From Streptococcus infantis (GTDB lineage: Bacteria > Bacillota > Bacilli > Lactobacillales > Streptococcaceae): a stretch of DNA of 64,000 nucleotides. Below the pieces are notes generated by a model. The model made no database searches and was not told the origin of the DNA. It saw only the letters and a program-made list of their open reading frames with translations. Positions 17,492 through 28,111 of the stretch are shown one piece after another; positions within the stretch are counted from its first letter, which is position 1, and every line of letters starts with the position of its first letter. The stretch covers positions 310,001-374,000 of the forward strand of contig NZ_JAHZPZ010000002.1 in the NCBI RefSeq assembly GCF_019929665.1, given 5' to 3'. Made by a program: the position numbers and the translations under genes.

Positions 17492-20233
17492 TTATCGTTT
17501 AATTTCTTCCATGACATAGGCCTCAATCACATCATCCATCTTGATATCATTGTAGCCATCAATCATGAGACCACCTTCACGGCCGTTTGTAACTTCTTTG
17601 ACGTCATCTTTATAGTGTTTCAAGCTTGCAAGTTCACCGTCGTAAATAACGACTCCGTCACGAATAACACGGACTTTAGAGTCACGGGTAACTTTACCGC
17701 TAGTAACCATAAATCCACCAATCGTTCCAACTTTAGACACTTTGAAGGTTTCACGGATAATCGCTTCACCGATAACTTTTTCTTCAAATTCTGGATCAAG
17801 CATACCTTTCATGGCTTCTTCCATCTCTTCGATAACCTTGTAGATGATGCTGTGGAGACGGATTTCTACATCGTCTGCTTCTGCTTGTTGACGAGCTTGC
17901 GGTGTAGGACGTACGTTGAAACCAATGATAAAGGCATTTGAAGCTTCAGCAAGAGTCACGTCAGATTCGTTGATAGCACCAACTGCTGAGTGGACGATGG
18001 TAACTTTTACACCTTCCACATCAATCTTTTGAAGGGAAGCAGCAAGGGCTTCAACTGAACCTTGTACATCGGCTTTGATGATAACATTAACAGATTTAAG
18101 TTCACCAGCTTTAAGAGTGTCAAAGAGGTTTTCTAGGCTGACACGTTGTGTAGCTTGACGTTGCTTCATAAGAGCACGTTTAGCACGTTCTTCACCAGCT
18201 GCACGAGCAGATTTTTCATCTTCGTATACAGCAAAGTGATCACCCGCCATAGGTGCTTCATTCAAACCTGTAATAGATACTGGTGTTGATGGTCCTGCAA
18301 CCTTAACACGACGTCCAAGGTCATTGGTCATGGCACGGACACGACCAAAGGTATTTCCGACAACGATTGGGTCTTGAACGTTCAAAGTACCTTGTTGAAC
18401 AAGGAGGGTTGCAACCGCACCTTTTCCTTTATCCAAGCGCGCTTCGATAACAGTACCGATGGCGCGAACGGTTGGGTCTGCTTTAAGTTCTTGGATTTCA
18501 GCCACAAGAAGAACAGTTTCCAAGAGTTCATCGATATTTTGGTTGAATTTAGCTGAGATCTCTACAAACTCAGAATCTCCACCCCAAGCTGTTGACATAA
18601 CACCGTGTTCAGCCAATTCACCGATAACGCGCTCTGGATTTGCACCTGGTTTATCAATCTTGTTAATAGCTACGATAATTGGAACATTAGCTGCTTTTGA
18701 GTGGTTAATGGCTTCGATAGTCTGAGGCATAACCCCGTCATCTGCCGCTACGACTAGGATAGTAATGTCGGTAACAGAAGCACCACGTGCACGCATGGAA
18801 GTAAAGGCCGCGTGTCCTGGTGTATCAAGGAAGGTAATCTTCTTACCATTTTCCTCAATCTGATAGGCACCGATATGCTGAGTGATACCACCAGCTTCTC
18901 CCGTAGCAACACGAGAATTACGTAGAGTGTCCAAAAGTGTTGTCTTACCATGGTCAACGTGTCCCATGATAGTTACAACTGGTGGACGTTCTACCAACTC
19001 ATCCTCATTCAGATAATCATCTTCTACGAAGAAACGTTCGATATCGGCATTGTCCACTTCAACCTTTTGTTTAGCTTCAATTCCGTAATCAACCATGAGG
19101 AGTTCAATTGTTTCCCCATCCAAAGATTGGTTTTGAGTGGCCATAACGCCCATCATAAATAGTTTCTTAACAATCTCAGCTGGTTCACGTTTGATACGTT
19201 TTGCGATTTCCGCAACAGTCATACCATCTGTATACTCAAATTCTGTTGGCAATTCATGGAATTTACGTTCTGTAATAGGTTTTGGAGCCTGATTACGATT
19301 GTTTTGTTTGTTGCCTTTTTTATTTTTCTTATTGTTATTCCAGTTACTATTTCTTTGATTTCTCACTTGATTCTGACTACTTCGATTCTTTTGTTGTTTT
19401 CTAGGACCATCTTCTTCACGATCGTAATCATCACGATCTTTGTCTGGTCGGGCTTGTTTTTTACGACGTGTATCCACTACAGGCTCTTTGACTACAGGAG
19501 CTACTTCAACCACTTGCTGAGTTTGTTCAGCTAGCTTAGCAGCTTCTTCAAAGATTTCCTCTGGTTCTTTGCGTTTATTAGCTTGAGCAAAAGCTTCTTT
19601 AGCTGCTTGTGACTGTTTGAAACGTTCCTCGCTTGAGCGTGCGTATTCGGCATTTTGTTCTGCCTTCAGGGCTGCTGCACGAGCCTTGAAATCAATACGT
19701 GGACCAGCTTGGTTCGGACGATTTTCCGCTTGTTGGCGACGATCATTGCCACGATTTCCTTGACCTTGTGGTTTCTTCCCTTGGTCGTTAAAACGACGGT
19801 TGTCGCGGTTTCCTTGACCTGTTTTTCCACCATTACGGTTCTCATTTTTTTGACGGTTCCCGTTTTGTTGTTGGTCGCGGTTGTTGCCCTTGTTTTGCTT
19901 GCGTCGCTCTGCTTGCTCTTTGGCACGAGCTTCACGCTCTGCCTTGAAGTTTCGGCTTTGTGGTCTAGCAGCTACTACTTTTTCTTCCTTCGGAGTTGCT
20001 GGCGTAGTTGGTTTACTTTCCACCTTCGCTTCACTTGCTTTTGGTGCTACAGGTTTTGCTTCTGTTTTTGGAGTAGCAGGCTTAAAGCTAGCTACGATTT
20101 TTTCAGCAACAGCAGCCTCTACGCTTGAAGCATGGCTTTTCACTTCCAAGCCCAGCTCTTTTGCACGCGCTACAACTTCCTTACTTTCTTTTCCAAGTTC
20201 TTTTGCGATTTCGTACAATCTTTTCTTAGACAA
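17492..20233 (-). CDS. infB: Translation initiation factor IF-2
   Basis: GTPase that places initiator tRNA on the 30S subunit. The 913-residue protein has an N-terminal IF2_N helix ([17 protein letters not shown]), a long low-complexity region rich in Asn, Gln and Arg (about 60-320), a second IF2_N domain, and the G domain with GHVDHGKTT (G1), DTPGHAAF (G3) and NKIDKP (G4), followed by the fMet-tRNA-binding domains. It lies 16 bp after the L7Ae-like gene in the nusA operon. Confidence 0.98.
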   Translation of the reverse strand: MSKKRLYEIAKELGKESKEVVARAKELGLEVKSHASSVEAAVAEKIVASFKPATPKTEAKPVAPKASEAKVESKPTTPATPKEEKVVAARPQSRNFKAEREARAKEQAERRKQNKGNNRDQQQNGNRQKNENRNGGKTGQGNRDNRRFNDQGKKPQGQGNRGNDRRQQAENRPNQAGPRIDFKARAAALKAEQNAEYARSSEERFKQSQAAKEAFAQANKRKEPEEIFEEAAKLAEQTQQVVEVAPVVKEPVVDTRRKKQARPDKDRDDYDREEDGPRKQQKNRSSQNQVRNQRNSNWNNNKKNKKGNKQNNRNQAPKPITERKFHELPTEFEYTDGMTVAEIAKRIKREPAEIVKKLFMMGVMATQNQSLDGETIELLMVDYGIEAKQKVEVDNADIERFFVEDDYLNEDELVERPPVVTIMGHVDHGKTTLLDTLRNSRVATGEAGGITQHIGAYQIEENGKKITFLDTPGHAAFTSMRARGASVTDITILVVAADDGVMPQTIEAINHSKAANVPIIVAINKIDKPGANPERVIGELAEHGVMSTAWGGDSEFVEISAKFNQNIDELLETVLLVAEIQELKADPTVRAIGTVIEARLDKGKGAVATLLVQQGTLNVQDPIVVGNTFGRVRAMTNDLGRRVKVAGPSTPVSITGLNEAPMAGDHFAVYEDEKSARAAGEERAKRALMKQRQATQRVSLENLFDTLKAGELKSVNVIIKADVQGSVEALAASLQKIDVEGVKVTIVHSAVGAINESDVTLAEASNAFIIGFNVRPTPQARQQAEADDVEIRLHSIIYKVIEEMEEAMKGMLDPEFEEKVIGEAIIRETFKVSKVGTIGGFMVTSGKVTRDSKVRVIRDGVVIYDGELASLKHYKDDVKEVTNGREGGLMIDGYNDIKMDDVIEAYVMEEIKR

Positions 20234-20249
20234 ATCATGTCCTCCTCTT

Positions 20250-20549
20250 CTATTCCATAAGAGACCTCATTTTCTTTGTAAATCCAGCATCTGTCACAGC
20301 CAATACTTTTCTTGATTTTCCGACTGCTATGCTTAATTCCAGTGTTGAAAACACGGTAATAACTTCTACTTGATAATAGTGACTTTTATCTTGAATCTTC
20401 TTGGTCAGGTTGGGAGCAGCATCATGCGCTAGAAATACCAGCTTAGCTTTCTGTTCCTGAATGGCTTTGACAACCATTTCTTCACCCGAGATAATTTTCC
20501 CTGCTCGTTGAGCCAATCCCAAGAGATTACTTACTTTTTGCTTATTCAA
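20250..20549 (-). CDS. ylxQ: YlxQ/L7Ae-family ribosomal protein
   Basis: 99 residues of the L7Ae/L30e fold ([34 protein letters not shown]), known in Bacillus to bind kink-turn RNA. It overlaps ylxR by 8 bp and precedes infB, the normal context. The role in streptococci is inferred from family. Confidence 0.92.
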   Translation of the reverse strand: MNKQKVSNLLGLAQRAGKIISGEEMVVKAIQEQKAKLVFLAHDAAPNLTKKIQDKSHYYQVEVITVFSTLELSIAVGKSRKVLAVTDAGFTKKMRSLME

Positions 20550-20835
20550 GTCCTAACTCTCTTCTTTTTACTTTGTGATCAACATAGGCGATCAACTCGT
20601 CATAAAAACTTTCTTCAACTTCCATGTTAAAGCTACGGTTAAAGACTTTTTTCTTTTTAGCCTCTAGGGCTTCTGCATTGTCTAGCTTGATATAAGCGCC
20701 CCGGCCATTGGCCTTGCCTGTCGGGTCGATAAAGACCTCACCTTCTTTATTCTTGACAATACGAAGTAAATCTCGCTTATCAATCACATCGTTGGAAACA
20801 ACAGACTTGCGCAAAGGGATTTTTCTTGTTTTCAT
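20542..20835 (-). CDS. ylxR: YlxR (DUF448) RNA-binding/regulatory protein
   Basis: 97 residues with the YlxR signature around GRGAYIKLD and basic C-terminal segments. In the family YlxR has been described as a nucleoid-associated regulator and as an RNase P partner; the precise role here is open. It lies 21 bp after nusA and overlaps ylxQ by 8 bp. Confidence 0.92.
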   Translation of the reverse strand: MKTRKIPLRKSVVSNDVIDKRDLLRIVKNKEGEVFIDPTGKANGRGAYIKLDNAEALEAKKKKVFNRSFNMEVEESFYDELIAYVDHKVKRRELGLE

Positions 20836-20856
20836 CTTTCCCTCCTCTTGCAGATC

Positions 20857-21993
20857 TTATTCTTCAGTCAATTCGTCTGTTTCAGCGTAATCCACTTGAC
20901 CTGCTTCTTCCATCGCTTCAAATTCACTTGCAGACTTGATATCGATACGGTAACCAGTCAAATGTGCTGCTAAGCGAACATTTTGTCCACGACGACCGAT
21001 AGCAAGAGATAGCTTGTTATCCGGCACAACGACTAAGGCACGTTTGCTGTCATTTTCATCAAAGATAACTTGGTCAACTTCGGCAGGAGCAATGGCATTG
21101 TAGATAAACTCAGCTGGATCTGCTACCCATTCGATAACGTCGATGTTTTCTTCCACAGGAATCATGCGGTCGCTCTTAGCATCGTAGCGAGCTGGATGGA
21201 ATTTGCTAGTGATTTTCTTGATGTTAGCACCACCACGTCCAACGATTGTTCCGATAGCATCCACGTTAGGATTGTGACTACGAACAGCAACCTTTGTACG
21301 GTCACCTGCTTCACGAGCTACGCTCATGATTTCAACGGTTCCATCGTAAACTTCTGGAATTTCTTGTTCCATCAAACGTTTGATCATTTCTGGGTGGCTA
21401 CGGCTAACAAAGACGTTAACTCCACGAGGGTTGTCTTCCACTTTGTAGACATAGACTTCAATACGGTCATGAGAAGCAAAAACTTCTCCAGGAATTTGGT
21501 CTTGCTTAGACAATTGGGCCTCGATGCTACCAAGGTTAACGTAAATGAAGCGGTTGTCAAAACGTTCTACTGTACCTGACATGATTTCTTGTTCATGCTC
21601 TTTGTATGTATTGTAGGTAATGGCACGTGTTTGCTTACGCATTTTTTCCATGATTGTTTGTTTAGCAGATTGGGCTGCTACACGACCAAACTCTCCTGGT
21701 GCTTCTTCAAATTTGATTTTGTCACCAAGCTCATAGGCTGAATTAATAGCAAGGGCATCTTTTAAACTGATTTCCAAACGGCTATCAAATACTTCATCAA
21801 CAACTTCACGAACAGTATAGACAGTAAAGTCCCCTGTCTTTTCGTTGAAATCAATAGCTACACTATCAGATTGACCATAGCGTCTACGGTAAGCAGAACG
21901 AAGTGATTCTACTACTGCGTCGATGATATCTTCTTTCTTGATTCCCTTGTCTTCTTCCAAAATGCGGAAGGCCTCTAGCATTTCTTTACTCAT
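20857..21993 (-). CDS. nusA: Transcription factor NusA
   Basis: Controls pausing, termination and antitermination by RNA polymerase. The 378-residue short form has an N-terminal domain (1-125), S1 domain (about 135-200) and two KH domains (GRGGANIKKI and GRRGQNVRLAA). It lacks the C-terminal acidic repeats of proteobacteria, as is normal for Firmicutes. It is preceded by rimP with a 41-bp gap. Confidence 0.97.
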   Translation of the reverse strand: MSKEMLEAFRILEEDKGIKKEDIIDAVVESLRSAYRRRYGQSDSVAIDFNEKTGDFTVYTVREVVDEVFDSRLEISLKDALAINSAYELGDKIKFEEAPGEFGRVAAQSAKQTIMEKMRKQTRAITYNTYKEHEQEIMSGTVERFDNRFIYVNLGSIEAQLSKQDQIPGEVFASHDRIEVYVYKVEDNPRGVNVFVSRSHPEMIKRLMEQEIPEVYDGTVEIMSVAREAGDRTKVAVRSHNPNVDAIGTIVGRGGANIKKITSKFHPARYDAKSDRMIPVEENIDVIEWVADPAEFIYNAIAPAEVDQVIFDENDSKRALVVVPDNKLSLAIGRRGQNVRLAAHLTGYRIDIKSASEFEAMEEAGQVDYAETDELTEE

Positions 21994-22034
21994 GTTCTTT
22001 TTACTTTTGAATTCTCAAAAGCTATCCTTTCTTT

Positions 22035-22514
22035 CTATAATTTTACTGCTAAACGTGCTTTTGATACCAAGTTATATGGAATTTGGACTGTTTTCTTGCG
22101 AGTTTTATCCATATATTCCATAGTCAACTCATCCTCTTCAAAGGACAACAAGGTTCCTTCAAAAACCTTTTGCTTATCGATGGCTTGATAGAGCCCGACA
22201 TGGATGTATTTCCCAACCGCTCCAGCGACTGCTTCCTTGGTTTTCAAAGGACGCTCCAATCCTGGACTTGTAATTTCTAGGAAATATTGTTCTGGGAAGG
22301 GATCCGGCTTGATAGTATCTAGGACAGGACTGATAATTTCAGTCAAGTCTGCCGTATCATTCAAGGTGATTCCTTCAGGCTTGTCTACAAAAATACTAAG
22401 AATCATGTCACTGCCAATCTTTCCGTACTCGATATCTACGAGTTCAAAAGGAGCTTCAATAACAGGTTCTACGACTTCTCTGACTAATTCAACGATAGTT
22501 GCGATTGCGTCCAC
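22035..22514 (-). CDS. rimP: Ribosome maturation factor RimP
   Basis: Needed for 30S assembly. The 159-residue two-domain protein has [20 protein letters not shown] and the [11 protein letters not shown] segment. The start is chosen at the GTG at 22514, giving the recalled pneumococcal length, but the GAGGAG SD directly abuts it; an ATC codon 8 bp downstream of AGGAGG is better spaced. An upstream open frame extends back into the promoter and cannot all be translated. It is the first gene of the operon. Confidence 0.9.
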   Translation of the reverse strand: MDAIATIVELVREVVEPVIEAPFELVDIEYGKIGSDMILSIFVDKPEGITLNDTADLTEIISPVLDTIKPDPFPEQYFLEITSPGLERPLKTKEAVAGAVGKYIHVGLYQAIDKQKVFEGTLLSFEEDELTMEYMDKTRKKTVQIPYNLVSKARLAVKL

Positions 22515-22530
22515 CTCCTCATAAGCAAGA

Positions 22531-22560
22531 GGCGAAGATATCTCCCCGCCTCTCTTTCTT
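22531..22560 (-). promoter_or_regulatory. Leader hairpin of the rimP-nusA operon
   Basis: In the untranslated leader, minus-strand GAGGCG pairs with CGCCTC around a 12-nt loop, ending about 20 bp before the rimP start. There is no U tract, so it is not a terminator. It may influence mRNA stability or translation; this is inference. Confidence 0.4.
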
Positions 22561-22574
22561 ATATTCTTGTTATT

Positions 22575-22603
22575 AGTATAACACAAATCAATCCAATCTG
22601 CAA
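22575..22603 (-). promoter_or_regulatory. rimP-nusA-infB operon promoter
   Basis: Minus-strand -35 TTGCAG (22598-22603), 17-bp spacer, -10 TATACT (22575-22580). The leader is about 55 nt. Confidence 0.8.
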
Positions 22604-22679
22604 GGATTTGACCTTTTCACAACCAATAGAAGGCTTTCCTTCAAAGGTTTCTGCATGATTTTAAAAATGACGTTTCCTT

Positions 22680-23831
22680 TTACTGAGACGTATCGAATAA
22701 TCCCAAGTCATATTTCCATGCTAAAATACGTCGTACAGACTCATCAATACGATCTTCTGTCAAGTCCCCGGAAGAAATTTTCTGTAATAGATAAGGAATC
22801 TGCGTTTGATAGGAAGATCCTAAAATCAAATCATTGCCTGCTAAAATCACTTGGAGAGCAGCTTCATCCTGACTGACAAAATCCGCTAATCCTGCCATAT
22901 CTAAATCATCCGTCATTATGACCCCTTTAAAATTCAGCTCCTTGCGAAGAATTTCGTTGATTTTTGGCGAGATAGATGACGGCACTGTATCAATTTTAGT
23001 CAGGATGTTGTGAGAAACTAAAATACTATCCGCACCTGCATCTATGCCAGCTTGAAAGGGTAGAAAATCTGCTTGCCTTAAATCATCCAAAGAGCGGTTG
23101 TCTTGGATAATGTCGGTATGACTGTCTCCATTATCACCATATCCTGGGAAATGCTTCAAGGTTGAACCGACCTTATTCTTTTGAAGTTCTTCTACAACTT
23201 GCTTAACATAACTTGCAGTTGTTTGGGCATCTTGTCCAATGGTCCGATCGTAAATAAAGGCTGATGAATCACCTGCAAGATCCGCAACTGGAAAGAGTCC
23301 AGCATTGATACCAACAGATTTCAGCACCTCTGCCTTTTTCCTAGTATCAGAAAGAACAGCCTCCATCCCTCCTTGATGATAAAGGGTCATAGGAGATTGG
23401 AAAGGAGTATCCAAAATCGAACTGATACGAGTTACTGTTCCCCCTTCTTCATCGGAACCAATCAATAAAGGAGTCTTTGAAGCAGCTTGGTAGCGACTTG
23501 TCAAAACTTTCATATCCTCTAAGGTTCGTCCTTCAAAATCTCGTCCAAATAAGATATAACCTGACAAATGATAGGATTTGAGATCTTCTATTTGATAATC
23601 GGCAGGAACTCTGGCCCAGAATAATTGCCCGACTTTCTCCTCCAAGGTCATTGTGGCTAATCTATCTTCAACAACCTTTTCCTTATCTGTTTCACTGGTT
23701 TGAGTAGTTTTCTCAGCTTTTTCTACTTGCACATCTGCCTGTCGATGATGTTGATGATCCAAAAAAATCAAACCACCTATCACAAGGAGAAAGAAAAGAT
23801 AGACTACAAAAGGTTTTATGCTTCTTCTCAT
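22680..23831 (-). CDS. Glycoside hydrolase family 3 beta-N-acetylhexosaminidase
   Basis: 383-residue membrane-anchored NagZ-type enzyme predicted to remove terminal N-acetylglucosamine-type sugars outside the membrane. An N-terminal anchor (about 6-28, FVVYLFFLLVIGGLIFL) is followed by a GH3 barrel with IGSDEEGGTV, KHFPGYGDNGDSHTD (the NagZ loop with the acid/base Asp-His pair) and VIMTDDLDMAGL carrying the nucleophile. The ATG at 23831 has GAAGGGG upstream. It has its own TATAAT (23841-23846) and sits behind the trmB terminator. Confidence 0.88.
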   Translation of the reverse strand: MRRSIKPFVVYLFFLLVIGGLIFLDHQHHRQADVQVEKAEKTTQTSETDKEKVVEDRLATMTLEEKVGQLFWARVPADYQIEDLKSYHLSGYILFGRDFEGRTLEDMKVLTSRYQAASKTPLLIGSDEEGGTVTRISSILDTPFQSPMTLYHQGGMEAVLSDTRKKAEVLKSVGINAGLFPVADLAGDSSAFIYDRTIGQDAQTTASYVKQVVEELQKNKVGSTLKHFPGYGDNGDSHTDIIQDNRSLDDLRQADFLPFQAGIDAGADSILVSHNILTKIDTVPSSISPKINEILRKELNFKGVIMTDDLDMAGLADFVSQDEAALQVILAGNDLILGSSYQTQIPYLLQKISSGDLTEDRIDESVRRILAWKYDLGLFDTSQ

Positions 23832-23893
23832 AACCCCTTCATTATACCACTTATCAGGGCACAAGTACACACTTATCAAAATCCCAAATCTAT

Positions 23894-23944
23894 TAAAAAA
23901 ACTCAAGGATTTAGTCCTGTCGAAGACAAAACTAAATCCTTGAG
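23894..23944 (-). terminator. Strong terminator after ccrZ-trmB
   Basis: A perfect 14-bp stem (CTCAAGGATTTAGT with ACTAAATCCTTGAG) around a 15-nt loop, followed on the minus strand by TTTTTTT. It ends the ccrZ-trmB transcript about 60 bp after trmB. Confidence 0.92.
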
Positions 23945-24001
23945 GTACATATTTACATTATATTTGAGTGAACGACAGTTTTTCACTAACAAGTCTTTAC
24001 A

Positions 24002-24637
24002 TTAAAACTGAGCTTCAACTCTATAAATGACTTGACCCTTGCTTGAAAACTTTTGCTCATACTCAGTCATGACATTTCCTTCAAAGTCGATGGCATGTAA
24101 ATCTAACCAAACGCCCTTGAGTTTCATGCCATATTGTGAAAAGCTCACTAAGCTATATTCAAACAAGCCACGATTATCTGTCTTGAAATGAATTTCACCG
24201 TGTTCAGGTAAGATTCGTTTGAAAGTGTCCAAGAAGCTCTTATAAGTCAAACGACGCTTCTCATGGCGTTTTTTAGGCCATGGATCCGAGAAATTCAAAT
24301 ACAAACGGTCAATTTCACCATCTTCAAAATAATTGGTCAATTCTGAACCATCAACCCATAGAAGTTTGATGTTGGGAACTCCAACTTCTAAGACCTTGTC
24401 TAATGCATAGCTTAATACAGACTTCTGAATATCAATCCCGATATAGTTGATGCCAGGATTTTGTTTGGCCATTCCTGTTACGAAAGCACCTTTGCCACTA
24501 CCAACCTCTACATGGATTGGATTGTCATTGCCAAATAAATCTCGCCACTTTCCTTTAGCTTCTGCGGGGTTTAAGACAACATACTGCGGATTAGCCTCTA
24601 ACAGTTCTGTTGCCCCTTTACGATTTCTAACTCTCAT
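24002..24637 (-). CDS. trmB: tRNA (guanine-N7)-methyltransferase TrmB
   Basis: Adds a methyl group to guanosine 46 of tRNA using S-adenosylmethionine. The 211-residue protein has the SAM motif [10 protein letters not shown] and the TrmB signature [17 protein letters not shown]. Its start overlaps the ccrZ stop by 4 bp (ATGA), so the two are one transcript ending at the 23894-23944 hairpin. Confidence 0.96.
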   Translation of the reverse strand: MRVRNRKGATELLEANPQYVVLNPAEAKGKWRDLFGNDNPIHVEVGSGKGAFVTGMAKQNPGINYIGIDIQKSVLSYALDKVLEVGVPNIKLLWVDGSELTNYFEDGEIDRLYLNFSDPWPKKRHEKRRLTYKSFLDTFKRILPEHGEIHFKTDNRGLFEYSLVSFSQYGMKLKGVWLDLHAIDFEGNVMTEYEQKFSSKGQVIYRVEAQF

Positions 24638-25428
24638 TTTTTCTTTCCATACTTATCTCGGAAACTACGCAAAGCATAGATTTCCCGATTTACATTATCC
24701 AAATCTTGATTTTCATAGTATTTGGTAATGAGGCTCAAAAATGACAGTTGAGCATACCAATATAACTTATTCAAGACAGTTTGATTATACTTATAGCCAT
24801 AATTAGCTAGCCATTCTTGCCACTGATACTCTGGAATATAGTGACAGAGCAGATAGGCCACATCAAACATACGATCAGTCAAGCGAACAGAATCCCAATC
24901 TACTAAATAAATCAAGCCACTCTCTGTCTCAAACCAGTTGCTATGACGGACATCCCCATGAACTATGGTTGCATAGTCTTCCCTAAAGCCAGGAAGATTC
25001 TCACGCAAATCACCTAAAACCATACGTAGATACTGGTTGTTTTTTAAAGCATCCGGAGCCTTGTTTACCCATGACTGAAGTAAATCCGAAGGTGTTTCCA
25101 TTGCATATCCCAATCGTGTCAACTGGGTCATTAAGGGACGTGAACAGTGTAAACGTGTCAAAATATCGATAATTTGTTTACGGTTCATATCGCTTGGCGT
25201 CAAAATTTTTCCTGTCAACCATTCCTGAGCAGACATATCACGGCCGTCTGGTAAACGACGGCTCCAGAGCAATTGTGGTGCAATTTGCTCTCTAGCTAAA
25301 CCAGGCAGGATTGGAGAAGTATTCATTTTTATAAAAACACGTTTTCCATCAGGATAACTTCCCATATAAGCTTTTCCGCTCTTCCCAGATATCGGGGTTA
25401 GCGTTAGCTCAATATCACCCAAGTCCAT
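24634..25428 (-). CDS. ccrZ: CcrZ-like cell-cycle phosphotransferase
   Basis: 264-residue choline/ethanolamine-kinase-fold protein with catalytic [10 protein letters not shown] and [18 protein letters not shown]. It matches in context (upstream of trmB) and sequence character the pneumococcal CcrZ, reported to link DnaA-dependent replication start with FtsZ-ring division. The phosphorylated substrate is thought to be a ribose-type sugar. Function in this strain is inferred from orthology. Confidence 0.88.
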   Translation of the reverse strand: MDLGDIELTLTPISGKSGKAYMGSYPDGKRVFIKMNTSPILPGLAREQIAPQLLWSRRLPDGRDMSAQEWLTGKILTPSDMNRKQIIDILTRLHCSRPLMTQLTRLGYAMETPSDLLQSWVNKAPDALKNNQYLRMVLGDLRENLPGFREDYATIVHGDVRHSNWFETESGLIYLVDWDSVRLTDRMFDVAYLLCHYIPEYQWQEWLANYGYKYNQTVLNKLYWYAQLSFLSLITKYYENQDLDNVNREIYALRSFRDKYGKKK

Positions 25429-25475
25429 TTCTTTCCTCCGAATAAAGTTTCCTTATTATTCTACTAATTTTTATG

Positions 25476-26525
25476 CTATTCGTCAACCAATCTTCTCAGT
25501 TGATACGGCAAATAAAGAAATTGCAAGACAAGACTTGCTCCCACAAGTGCTAGAACAAGAATTTTGTCCTTAAAAACAAGCAATCCTATGAGACTTTCCA
25601 AGATTAATACAAAGACCCCAATCGCTCTCAAAATTTCCTTCAAGCCTTTCTCTTTTTGCCCCTTACCTACTGGGAATAATTGCGTCAAATATTGATAGTC
25701 AAAGGCATGATAGAGGGCTAGAAGCTGGAATAACAAAAGATAATTGAATAAAATTACAATTGCGACTGCAATCCAAGATTGCTCAATGAAGATGAGAGCG
25801 GTCAAAGATAGGATTATGAGTCGCAGACTAAGGGCGAATAAATCTCCATTTCTCAGATAGGAACGAAGATAGAGGTTCTGCCATATTTTTCCTGGTACTT
25901 TCTGAACTCCCCTGAGAATAAAGTCCAGATAAGCTCGGCGCTTAACACTATTTGAAATCCCCTTGACCTGGGTAAAGAGAGCAAAAAATCGAAGCAAGAA
26001 CTGCTTCCGTTTGCTTTCCTGGGCAATAACATAATCCCAGTCAAGTCCATTTCCAAGGAAAAAGTTGCTAGACTTTTGGCGAAAAATCACATATTTTACT
26101 ATTCCCAAGACAAGGAGATAGACTCCAAAAATCGGCAAACCAAGACCCATGGCTAAGAATAAAGGCGCAAACAGGAGCAAAAAGAGAGTCTGTACACTGA
26201 CCCAAAAGATGAAAGAAATCAGACTTTGCTTCTGGATGTGTTCTCTCACTTCTTCTTCAGCAACTAAAAGAAATAGTTTATCAGGTGCTTCTAGATAGGT
26301 CGCAATACCACCCCAAAGCAAAAGTAAAATAGATATCATCCCAATCAAAATTAGGATTGGGAAATGATTCTCAGGAAAGTGTTGGAGCAACTGGTTGTAC
26401 TGGTAGGCCAAAAATCCTAACAACACCAACAAAAATAAGACAAAATGGTCATTGAGCACATAACGGAGATAGCCCAAGCATTCCTTGCGAAATTCCTGCT
26501 TTCGTTTTAAAAACAAGTCCTTCAT
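25476..26525 (-). CDS. ecsB: EcsB-type ABC transporter permease
   Basis: 349-residue membrane protein with about seven hydrophobic segments in pairs (about 28-45, 55-75, 105-150, 230-280, 300-345) and the sequence pattern of EcsB. In Bacillus the EcsAB transporter affects secretion and intramembrane proteolysis. Its start overlaps the ATPase stop by 4 bp. It is encoded after the ATPase in the usual ecsA-ecsB order. Confidence 0.88.
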   Translation of the reverse strand: MKDLFLKRKQEFRKECLGYLRYVLNDHFVLFLLVLLGFLAYQYNQLLQHFPENHFPILILIGMISILLLLWGGIATYLEAPDKLFLLVAEEEVREHIQKQSLISFIFWVSVQTLFLLLFAPLFLAMGLGLPIFGVYLLVLGIVKYVIFRQKSSNFFLGNGLDWDYVIAQESKRKQFLLRFFALFTQVKGISNSVKRRAYLDFILRGVQKVPGKIWQNLYLRSYLRNGDLFALSLRLIILSLTALIFIEQSWIAVAIVILFNYLLLFQLLALYHAFDYQYLTQLFPVGKGQKEKGLKEILRAIGVFVLILESLIGLLVFKDKILVLALVGASLVLQFLYLPYQLRRLVDE

Positions 26526-27253
26526 AGCTCCTCCTCTTTGGTCAGAGCCAAATAGATATCATTGAGGCTTGCTTCTGGCATATCAAAGGCTTCTCGGAGT
26601 TGTTGGAGATTTCCTTTGGCTCTTACTTGACCTTTGTGAAGAATGACAAAAGAGTCACACATCTTTTCAGCAGAATCAAGAACGTGGGTACTCATAAGGA
26701 TAGACTTTCCTTTTTTCTTTTCCGCTTCTAGAAGTTGAATCAAATCTGAAATCGCCAAAGGATCAAGACCAAGGAAAGGTTCGTCTACGATAAAGAGACT
26801 AGGATCCACGACAAAGGCACAGATAATCATAACCTTTTGCTTCATCCCTTTGGAAAAATGAACCGGGAACCAATCCAATTTTTGATCCAAACGGAACATT
26901 TTTAAAAGCGGCTCTACACGTTCAAAAGCTAGATTTTGCTCGATACCATAGGCCATAGCAACCGTCTCAATATGCTCTCTGAGAGTCAATTCCTCGTACA
27001 AGCTAGGAGTTTCAGGGATATAACCAATTTTCTTGCGATAGCTCGTAGCATCCTCTCCTAGAGTCGATCCGTCAATCTTAATCTCCCCACTATATGGCGT
27101 CAAAAGACCAATAATCTCATTGATAGTCGTAGATTTCCCCGCACCATTCAAACCTATCAAACCTACCAACCGTCCGCTCTCAACTGTAAAGGACACATCT
27201 TTCAAGACAGGGACATGAACATAGCCTCCTGTCAGATTTTTAATTTCTAACAT
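26522..27253 (-). CDS. ecsA: EcsA-type ABC transporter ATPase
   Basis: 243 residues with Walker A GLNGAGKST, a degenerate signature FSKGMKQK, Walker B LFIVDEPFLGLD and the H-loop STHVL. It energises EcsB. The gene is divergent from the HIT gene, with a 67-bp shared intergenic region. Confidence 0.93.
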   Translation of the reverse strand: MLEIKNLTGGYVHVPVLKDVSFTVESGRLVGLIGLNGAGKSTTINEIIGLLTPYSGEIKIDGSTLGEDATSYRKKIGYIPETPSLYEELTLREHIETVAMAYGIEQNLAFERVEPLLKMFRLDQKLDWFPVHFSKGMKQKVMIICAFVVDPSLFIVDEPFLGLDPLAISDLIQLLEAEKKKGKSILMSTHVLDSAEKMCDSFVILHKGQVRAKGNLQQLREAFDMPEASLNDIYLALTKEEEL

Positions 27254-27265
27254 ATTTTCTCCGAA

Positions 27266-27276
27266 TCTGGTATAAT
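27266..27276 (+). promoter_or_regulatory. HIT gene promoter (extended -10)
   Basis: TATAAT (27271-27276) preceded by TGG, an extended -10 arrangement; no convincing -35 hexamer. It lies in the divergent ecsA/HIT spacer. Confidence 0.6.
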
Positions 27277-27320
27277 GTAGCTATATTATATCAAAATTCA
27301 ATACACTAGAGGTGGTTTTT

Positions 27321-27731
27321 ATGTCAGATTGTATTTTTTGTAAGATTATCGCAGGAGAAATCCCTGCAGCCAAAGTTTATGAGGATGAGCAAGTCCTTGC
27401 CTTTCTTGATATTTCTCAAGTAACACCTGGTCATACCTTGGTCGTACCTAAAGAACACTATCGCAACCTTTTAGAAATGGATGCTGCGAGCGCTAGCCAA
27501 CTCTTTGCTAAGGTTCCATTGGTAGCACAAAAAGTCATGACTGCTACTAAAGCCAAGGGTATGAATATCATTACCAACTGCGAAGAGGTAGCTGGACAAA
27601 CCGTTTTCCATACCCATGTCCACCTCGTTCCTCGTTATGGTGCCGAGGATGACCTAAAAATTGACTTTGTTGCCCATGAACCTGACTTTGACAAACTTGC
27701 CCAAGTCGCTGAAACGATCAAAAACGCTTAA
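27321..27731 (+). CDS. HIT-family nucleotide-binding protein
   Basis: 136-residue Hint-type histidine-triad hydrolase with the signature HTHVHLVPR and the N-terminal CIFCKIIAGEIPA zinc-type motif. Predicted to hydrolyse AMP-linked substrates. The ATG at 27321 has AGAGGTGG upstream; an in-frame GTG 9 bp earlier would extend the protein without need. It is followed after 9 bp by a small membrane-associated gene. Confidence 0.92.
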   Translation: MSDCIFCKIIAGEIPAAKVYEDEQVLAFLDISQVTPGHTLVVPKEHYRNLLEMDAASASQLFAKVPLVAQKVMTATKAKGMNIITNCEEVAGQTVFHTHVHLVPRYGAEDDLKIDFVAHEPDFDKLAQVAETIKNA

Positions 27732-27740
27732 GGAGTTCCT

Positions 27741-28028
27741 ATGAAACTATCAAATTTACTACTTTTTGCTGGATCAGCAGTCGGATCTTACCTCCTCGTT
27801 AAAAATCGTGAAGTTATCACTGAAGAAGTTTTAGATACAACTGATCGCGTTGAAGCAATCAAAGGCGATTTAGATGTTATCCAAAATAGCTTACAAATTA
27901 TCAATCAACAAAAAGAAGTCATCAAAGAGTATCAAGAAGACCTCACTTACAAATTTAAAGTCTTAGAGAAAGACCTCCAAGCAAGACTTGCTGTCATAAA
28001 AGAACTACGAGAAACTGAAGAAAACTAA
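27741..28028 (+). CDS. Small coiled-coil protein with N-terminal membrane segment
   Basis: 95 residues: a short hydrophobic N-terminus (LLLFAGSAVGSYLL) and a long charged helix likely to form a coiled coil (about 45-93). It resembles YtxH/DUF948-like small membrane proteins in general layout only. GGAG precedes the ATG. It is co-oriented with the HIT gene, 9 bp after it. Confidence 0.72.
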   Translation: MKLSNLLLFAGSAVGSYLLVKNREVITEEVLDTTDRVEAIKGDLDVIQNSLQIINQQKEVIKEYQEDLTYKFKVLEKDLQARLAVIKELRETEEN

Positions 28029-28111
28029 AAAAGAAAGCATCCAACTTTCCTTATATCCCCTTAAATCCATCTTGGATTACCAGCTCCTAACAGAAAAGGG
28101 AGGGACTAAAC

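Noticed and set aside
19256..20315. Several long plus-strand ORFs opposite infB
   Set aside because: They are antisense shadows of the Asn/Gln/Arg-rich IF-2 region, rich in Phe/Leu/Ser, without RBS or family features.
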